From Rodentolepis nana (taxonomy: Eukaryota > Platyhelminthes > Cestoda > Cyclophyllidea > Hymenolepididae): 10,326 bases of DNA. A model generated the notes under the pieces. It was not told the DNA's origin. It ran no database searches and saw only the letters and a program-made list of their open reading frames with translations. The position numbers and the translations under genes were made by a program. This document shows, piece after piece, positions 8,701 to 10,326 of this stretch; position 1 is the first letter of the stretch; each line of letters begins with the position of its first letter. The DNA lies in contig UZAE01002099.1 of NCBI GenBank assembly GCA_900617975.1, forward strand, positions 1-10,326, given 5' to 3'.

Positions 8701-9956
8701 GTGAAAACAGATTCAATCGATTCCTTACTAAAATCCTTCTTCTCATGGAAAGAAAATTCAGCTGGAACTGAGTAATCATTGAATTTGAATGAACTAATGG
8801 AAGCAACATCCTTTCGCATAGTAGATTCCGATTGGCTATCTCGACCGTTTTTGTCAGACGGAGTTGAATGTCCAGAAACAAGAGGTGTAGATTGAATCCT
8901 AGCCTTCCCTTCAAAAGGTGCCGATTCAACGAAACTGTCTCCGAGTGTAACGCCACAAATATTTGGAACGCAATCCATTTGCTGAGTAGACTCCACAATA
9001 GACTGAACATCTAGCTCTTTGCAATGAAAATCTTTCTGGTCAGTTGAAACTGTGCATTTGGAGAGAGCGTCTCCAGAAGCAGGTGGGGAAATATTCGAGT
9101 AATCATGCCTTTGAGCAGCATCTTCGACGATATGGTGATTCGCCTCTTCAGAGTGGAAATCAGGAGAAATTATGGATTGAATTGGGTTATCTCCAACTGT
9201 AGTAGTAGTGGAAGTTGGAAGATCTTCAATAGATGCATCGGGAGTTATGAAAAGAAGGCGAGATGGAAGTACCACATGTCGAAATCCAGAGTCGTTTGTT
9301 GCACTAAAACAGATACGCACACTTTTAAGAAAAGATGAGTACTAGGAAATAATTTCCGCAATGGGTTATCGTAATTGCTTAGTGCGAAAACCTACTTCAG
9401 GCTAATTCCAATTATGACGAGCAGAAATTTTATAACGATAAAGGACAGCTGTCTACTTTATTACGCACTATTGCACTCACTATTCAAGTCCCAACTTCGT
9501 TTTTAATGTTATGAGAGAACTTAAAACCACCACATAAAGCGTAGGGACCCTTACAGACAAGACTCCAGGGCCTTTTTGGTTACTTTGTATACTTGGCAGG
9601 TGCGAGGTCAAAAATGGAGGAAAAGCGGATTACAAAATAGCCAATAAGGTCGAAGGGAAAAAAATAATGAAATCAAGAGAATAGACGTATTCTTTTCAAA
9701 CACCCCCAAGAAACCAATAAACTCACTGCAATCGTCTCCACCAGACTTGAATAATCCGCGCTGCATGGTTGCGAAGAGTACGACGCAGACGGCCAACCCC
9801 ACCCTCAGCACAGACGATCCAGGAGGCCAAGAAGGCAAGAGTTGCGAGAACGATCCCGGGTGAGAGAACAGCGGCGCTGTTTACAACAGGGACAGAGACG
9901 GTTGCTTGTTTTGTACCGATGTTGATAAGAGATGGGACGTCCGCTAATTGAGAGAG
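2516..9956 (-). CDS. ASPM: ASPM/Abnormal spindle-like protein, C-terminal part (10 exons, 5' end outside window)
   Basis: The exons in transcript order are 9956-9727, 9303-8356, 7722-7476, 7368-7210, 5926-5831, 5754-5662, 5576-5502, 4869-4575, 3898-3510 and 2767-2516. All junctions are GT/AG and all phases agree, giving 927 codons plus TGA. Residues 1-60 match the end of the second CH domain (LADVPSLI...IVLATLAFLASW, compare the LSFLCARLL region of ASPM). About 13 IQ motifs follow, broken after the first by a Ser/Glu/Asp-rich insert at about residues 77-323. From about residue 690 the ASPM-type helical C-terminus begins (AQRALANLLRY, LLRLLHLCNRS, AVSVMLNLVNN). In known family members ASPM/Asp sits at spindle poles and microtubule minus ends, binds calmodulin through IQ motifs and helps focus the spindle. 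The combination of CH end, IQ array and this C-terminus argues against a myosin. The least certain points are the 3' end of exon nine and the terminal exon. Confidence 0.8.
3018..3349 (+). mobile_element. SINE-like retroposon copy 1 with 14-bp target-site duplications
   Basis: The element proper is 3032-3335 (304 bases). The 14-base duplication AATGTTAATGAGAC is identical at 3018-3031 and 3336-3349. The element starts GGGGTGTGCGATAG, has a pyrimidine-rich middle, and ends TGCCATTTGATATAAATAAATA, a short ATAA-type tail instead of a long poly(A). The first 72 bases fold as an HDV-like ribozyme. No long open frame or convincing Pol III A/B box is visible, so it is probably moved by a non-LTR retrotransposon's machinery. 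It lies in intron 9, antisense to the host gene. Confidence 0.85.
3032..3103 (+). ncRNA. HDV-like self-cleaving ribozyme, copy 1
   Basis: All helices of the HDV fold can be drawn. P1 pairs GGGGUGU (3032-3038) with GCACCCU (3063-3069) and begins with the typical G-U wobble at the cleavage site. P2 pairs AUAGACUU (3042-3049) with AAGUCUAU (3096-3103), a perfect match. P3 pairs ACC (3050-3052) with GGU (3060-3062) around loop UCCACGU. P1.1 can pair CC of that loop with GG at 3070-3072. P4 pairs CGUAU (3076-3080) with AUACG (3085-3089). The J4/2 strand GCAAAA places C3091 as the expected catalytic cytosine. Predicted cleavage is just before G3032, exactly at the end of the target-site duplication. 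Activity is inferred, not shown. Confidence 0.8.
3510..3898 (-). CDS. ASPM: ASPM-like exon: armadillo-like C-terminal region
   Basis: The acceptor GGCTTCTCACAG precedes 3898. Two bases complete a Val codon with the G left by the previous exon. The text LPHVLLRLLHLCNRS, followed by ALAAVSVMLNLVNNVDH and SIVEFLFICLQRLSRS, matches in order the helices of the ASPM C-terminus (IRSCNRS, VLLNVAK and LLELLQI blocks). The 3' boundary is inferred. A donor TGC|GTTTAT at 3509 gives phase 0 and fits the terminal exon. Without it the frame would read through to a TGA ending at 3453. Confidence 0.75.
3899..4574 (-). other. Intron 8 of the ASPM-like gene
   Basis: A 676-base intron, AT-rich, bounded by GTGAGT at 4574 and a CACAG acceptor before 3898. 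It holds the nested inverted repeat at 4153-4195. No coding motif, mobile-element end or repeat copy found elsewhere in the window is visible. Confidence 0.6.
4153..4195. repeat. Nested inverted repeat (hairpin) in intron 8
   Basis: An outer stem CCCACT (4153-4158) pairs with AGTGGG (4190-4195), and an inner stem CTAGAAA (4164-4170) pairs with TTTCTAG (4177-4183) around a 6-base loop. The two stems are separated by 5- and 6-base internal loops. It could form a stem-loop in the intron RNA. No function can be assigned. Confidence 0.5.
4575..4869 (-). CDS. ASPM: ASPM-like exon: IQ motifs 12-13 and start of C-terminal domain
   Basis: The acceptor CTTTGTGACAG precedes 4869 and the donor is CTCG|GTGAGT at 4574. 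The exon has 98 codons plus one base. It carries AAILIQRSWRASRLRIW and AALVIQAAWRGYKARS, the last two IQ motifs. After a basic linker comes AQRALANLLRYTSVTSVLDALGHL, which matches the start of the C-terminal ASPM domain (the ALSYLLSYKHLSCILEAL region of the vertebrate protein, recalled approximately). Confidence 0.85.
4898..4989. mobile_element. Possible miniature inverted-repeat element
   Basis: The left end AGGGTGCTTCAAAAATTGG (from 4898) and the reverse complement of the right end, AGGGTGTTGCCAAAAATTG (from 4989), match over about 19 bases with few differences. The internal segment is about 50 bases and not self-complementary. The terminal AGGGTG...CACCCT pattern resembles a small DNA-transposon derivative. 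The flanks (AATAAG and AAAACA) show no clear target-site duplication, and there is only one copy in the window. Its right-hand gene boundary is 28 bases away, close to the exon at 4869. Confidence 0.4.
5110..5122 (+). repeat. G13 homopolymer tract in intron 7
   Basis: Thirteen consecutive G on the plus strand, which gives poly-C in the gene's transcript. It is preceded by GGAGGA, suggesting expansion from a purine-rich repeat. The length is likely variable and prone to sequencing error. Confidence 0.8.
5502..5576 (-). CDS. ASPM: ASPM-like exon: IQ motif 11
   Basis: The acceptor GTTTCAAAGCAG precedes 5576 and the donor is CAG|GTACGC at 5501. The exon is 25 codons, phase 0-0, with one IQ unit (NAARIIQRAWKAYCQRRR) and an end in EMEEQ. 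An alternative acceptor three bases upstream would add one Gln without changing the frame. It is the shortest exon of the gene in this window. Confidence 0.75.
5662..5754 (-). CDS. ASPM: ASPM-like exon: IQ motif 10
   Basis: The acceptor CTTTCAAATAG precedes 5754 and the donor is CAG|GTCAGT at 5661. The exon is 31 codons, phase 0-0, and encodes one complete IQ unit, SAVSTIQRAWRLYKQRKE. It ends LKERSIVQ, closely parallel to the end of the previous exon (LKERARIQ), which supports origin by exon duplication. Confidence 0.75.
5831..5926 (-). CDS. ASPM: ASPM-like exon: degenerate IQ motif 9
   Basis: The acceptor CTTATTACAG precedes 5926. The donor CAA|GTTTAT at 5830 is weak, but it matches the position of the next exon's donor (…Q|GT). 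The exon is 32 codons, phase 0-0. The motif reads IATVVTTQTCLRRFYPRKR: the Ile of the IQ pair is Thr, while Gln and the trailing Arg/Lys residues are kept, so calmodulin binding may be weak. The next intron is only 76 bases. Confidence 0.7.
6227..6531 (+). mobile_element. SINE-like retroposon copy 2 with 14-bp target-site duplications
   Basis: The element proper is 6241-6517 (277 bases), flanked by the perfect 14-base repeat ATTTTTGTCATGAG at 6227-6240 and 6518-6531. It shares the 5' ribozyme, the ACTCTTCTGTTC block, GAAGTCAACTAAAGGGCTAA and the ATAA-type tail with copy 1. Between the ribozyme and the shared CT-rich block it lacks about 45 bases present in copy 1 and has a different short segment further on, so it may be a distinct subfamily. 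An open frame across it (6236-6475) is accidental. It is antisense to the host gene. Confidence 0.85.
6241..6312 (+). ncRNA. HDV-like self-cleaving ribozyme, copy 2
   Basis: P1 pairs GGGGUGC (6241-6247) with GCACCCU (6272-6278): six canonical pairs plus the G-U at the cleavage site. P2 pairs AUAGACUU (6251-6258) with AAGUCUAU (6305-6312). The P3 loop UCCACGU is intact, but one of three P3 pairs is a G-G mismatch. The GGGCAA junction after P1 is present. P4 CGUAU (6285-6289) pairs with AAACG (6294-6298) with one mismatch, and C6300 is the expected catalytic base. The mismatches in P3 and P4 suggest this copy may be weakened. Predicted cleavage again falls exactly at the element's 5' end. Confidence 0.75.
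6742..6764 (-). repeat. G-quadruplex-forming tract on the transcript strand
   Basis: On the plus strand there are runs of 6, 5, 5 and 4 C separated by single A. On the minus strand, the sense strand of the ASPM-like gene, this gives four G runs with one-base loops, among the most favourable G-quadruplex arrangements. It would be present in the intron RNA. A biological role is not shown. Confidence 0.75.
7057..7069 (+). repeat. C13 homopolymer tract in intron 4
   Basis: Thirteen C on the plus strand (poly-G in the transcript), flanked by CAG on the left and TCCACTTG on the right. The tract at 8039-8051 has the same length and similar flanks (CAGCA, ACTTGG). Confidence 0.8.
7210..7368 (-). CDS. 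ASPM: ASPM-like exon: IQ motifs 7-8
   Basis: A strong pyrimidine tract and TTTGCAG precede 7368, and the donor is GTG|GTGAGT at 7209. The exon is 53 codons, phase 0 at both ends. It encodes AAIVIQRHVRTFLSRRR and AAYKMQHWWRVCLLRKR. The second motif has Met for Ile before Gln, still compatible with an IQ motif. The 107-base intron before it is short. Confidence 0.85.
7476..7722 (-). CDS. ASPM: ASPM-like exon: IQ motifs 4-6
   Basis: The acceptor is AATTGTTATAG before 7722 and the donor is ACC|GTAAGG at 7475. One base completes the preceding codon, and the exon ends in phase 0. It encodes three consecutive IQ units: VVVLQAFWRQILVRR, SVVIIQCWWRSIQQRR and SAIVIQSWWRSTLMERR. The WWR after the IQ pair is the Trp/Arg-rich form seen in ASPM arrays. 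Confidence 0.85.
7723..8355 (-). other. Intron 2 of the ASPM-like gene
   Basis: A 633-base intron with the donor GTTGGT at 8355 and the acceptor TTATAG before 7722. It contains the C13 tract at 8039-8051. No exon-like frame or mobile-element end is visible. Confidence 0.6.
8039..8051 (+). repeat. C13 homopolymer tract in intron 2
   Basis: Thirteen C on the plus strand, giving poly-G in the gene's transcript. The right flank ACTTGG resembles the right flank of the tract at 7057-7069. Confidence 0.8.
8356..9303 (-). CDS. ASPM: ASPM-like exon: disordered insert plus IQ motifs 2-3
   Basis: The acceptor ATCTGTTTTAG precedes 9303, where one base completes the split codon (CA|T, His). The donor CG|GTTGGT at 8355 leaves two bases. 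It was chosen over GTGAAC four bases further on because only GTTGGT keeps the next exon in frame and yields an uninterrupted RKR-FLEIREK junction. About 247 residues are rich in Ser, Asp, Glu and Thr with no recognised domain. They include Ser/Thr-Pro sites such as HSTPSDK and DYSPESV that could be kinase targets. Then come NAAIRIQRSVRAWLLERRR and LAALIIQNAWRAHLARKR, the second and third IQ motifs. At 948 bases it is by far the longest exon. Confidence 0.8.
9304..9726 (-). other. Intron 1 (within window) of the ASPM-like gene
   Basis: A 423-base intron between the CH2/IQ1 exon and the long insert exon, with donor GTGAGT and acceptor CTGTTTTAG. I see nothing else of note in it. The short minus-strand frame at 9608-9838 overlaps the real exon in another phase. 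Confidence 0.6.
9727..9956 (-). CDS. ASPM: ASPM-like exon: end of CH2 domain and first IQ motif
   Basis: The acceptor is TGTGTTTCAG before 9956, and the donor is TTGCA|GTGAGT at 9726. The exon starts in phase 0 and ends two bases into a codon. It encodes 76 residues. The first part (SQLADVPSLINIGTKQ...VLATLAFLASW) corresponds to the last helices of the second calponin-homology domain of ASPM, and NHAARIIQVWWRRL is the first IQ motif. The frame stays open upstream to 10106, but that part reads as intron because the acceptor is good and the conserved match begins at the splice site. Confidence 0.75.
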
Positions 9957-10047
9957 CTGAAACACAATCAAATTGCTACACTTAGCAGTTCTTCTCACAG
10001 TTCCAGGAGAATCCGCATGAATGCTTACCATGGTATCGTAAAAAAGG

Positions 10048-10057
10048 CCCCCCCCCC
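10048..10057 (+). repeat. C10 homopolymer tract
   Basis: Ten C on the plus strand, preceded by AAAAAAGG. This is the fourth poly-C/poly-G tract of at least ten bases in introns of this gene. Confidence 0.75.
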
Positions 10058-10196
10058 AAATGTAAGGAATCAAAACGATTATAAATGCACCATTTCTGAT
10101 TATCATCCAATCTCAGTCAAGGCAAAGGCCAATTTACTTGTTAAAAGAGTAAATATTATTAGTATTTCAACTGGCAGGCTTTATGATATATATCAT

Positions 10197-10268
10197 GGGG
10201 TGTGCGATAGCCTTACTTCCACTTGGTGCACCCTGAGCAACGTATACTCATACGACAAAAAAGTCTAT
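10197..10268 (+). ncRNA. HDV-like self-cleaving ribozyme, copy 3
   Basis: P1 pairs GGGGUGU (10197-10203) with GCACCCU (10228-10234). P2 pairs AUAGCCUU (10207-10214) with AAGUCUAU (10261-10268) with a single mismatch. P3 pairs ACU with GGU around UCCACUU; the third pair is now U-G instead of C-G, so pairing is kept. P4 CGUAU (10241-10245) with AUACG (10250-10254) is perfect. The junction is GAGCAA instead of GGGCAA, which may weaken P1.1. C10256 is the expected catalytic base. Confidence 0.72.
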
Positions 10269-10326
10269 AAACCGGCAGTTGACTTCTGACTTCAAACTAC
10301 CATCACCCCACTGTATGTCATATTCG
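10197..10326 (+). mobile_element. SINE-like retroposon copy 3, cut by the window edge
   Basis: The 5' end GGGGTGTGCGATAG and the following ~130 bases match copy 1 closely, including the segment TTGACTTCTGACTTCAAACT and CCCACTGTATG that copy 2 lacks. The 3' end and tail are outside the window, so no target-site duplication can be checked. It starts immediately after the palindrome ATGATATATATCAT. The orientation is again antisense to the gene. Confidence 0.8.

Larger units (their letters stand above)
9957..10326 (-). other. Start of the next upstream intron of the ASPM-like gene
   Basis: DNA upstream of the exon at 9956 is interpreted as intron running off the right edge. It holds a C10 tract at 10048-10057, a perfect 14-base palindrome at 10183-10196 and the truncated third SINE-like copy. 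The preceding CH-domain exon is outside the window. Confidence 0.55.

Noticed and set aside
9105..9338. Plus-strand frame of 77 residues
   Set aside because: It is antisense to the insert exon of the ASPM-like gene, whose minus frame is much longer and spliced in phase.
4570..9956. IQ-rich gene as a myosin heavy chain
   Set aside because: No motor, coiled-coil or tail motifs. The IQ array is preceded by the end of a CH domain and followed by the ASPM-type C-terminus.
10183..10196. 14-base palindrome ATGATATATATCAT read as a regulatory site
   Set aside because: It is AT-dinucleotide rich and directly abuts the start of SINE-like copy 3, so it is more likely part of the insertion target. Palindromes of this kind are common in AT-rich DNA.
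9948..10289. Plus-strand open frame of 113 residues
   Set aside because: It lies antisense to an exon end, crosses a C10 tract and enters SINE-like copy 3. It has no protein character and is better explained by those features.

Overview
The window is eukaryotic nuclear DNA. The main gene is cut into short exons with GT/AG junctions (introns of 76, 85 and 107 bases beside others of 0.4 to 1.3 kb), there is a TATA-box gene with a signal peptide, and there are TSD-flanked retroposons in introns. Together these suggest an invertebrate, most likely a flatworm, perhaps a tapeworm. That is an inference from style and protein divergence, not a proven assignment.

Layout, left to right. (1) Bases 1-593, minus strand: the first 197 residues of a secreted, glutamate-rich, internally repetitive protein, with a TATA box at 633-640 and a very short leader. 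The frame runs off the left edge of the window. (2) Bases 594-2515: intergenic DNA holding two diverged direct copies of an unnamed repeat (969-1202 and 1740-1994) and a short coding-like island near 1433-1616. (3) Bases 2516-9956, minus strand: ten exons of an ASPM/Abnormal spindle-like gene. Read 5' to 3' they encode the end of the second calponin-homology domain, about 13 IQ (calmodulin-binding) motifs interrupted by a disordered insert of about 245 residues, and a C-terminal helical (armadillo-like) region with a stop at 2516. The ten exons join in consistent phase into 927 residues plus stop. The start of the gene (N-terminal domains, CH1 and most of CH2) lies beyond the right edge.

Mobile DNA. 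Three copies of one SINE-like element (3032-3335, 6241-6517, 10197 to the edge) sit in three introns, all on the plus strand and so antisense to the gene. The two complete copies have perfect 14-base target-site duplications and an ATAA-rich tail. The first ~72 bases of each copy fold into the nested double pseudoknot of an HDV-like self-cleaving ribozyme, with the predicted cleavage site exactly at the element's 5' end. This is the most exciting feature of the window: a short non-autonomous retroposon family whose 5' end is apparently defined by a ribozyme.

Other intronic features are homopolymeric G/C tracts, one strong G-quadruplex motif on the transcribed-RNA strand, a ~92-base element with terminal inverted repeats and a stable hairpin. 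The two genes are in the same orientation, about 1.9 kb apart, and nothing suggests that they work together.
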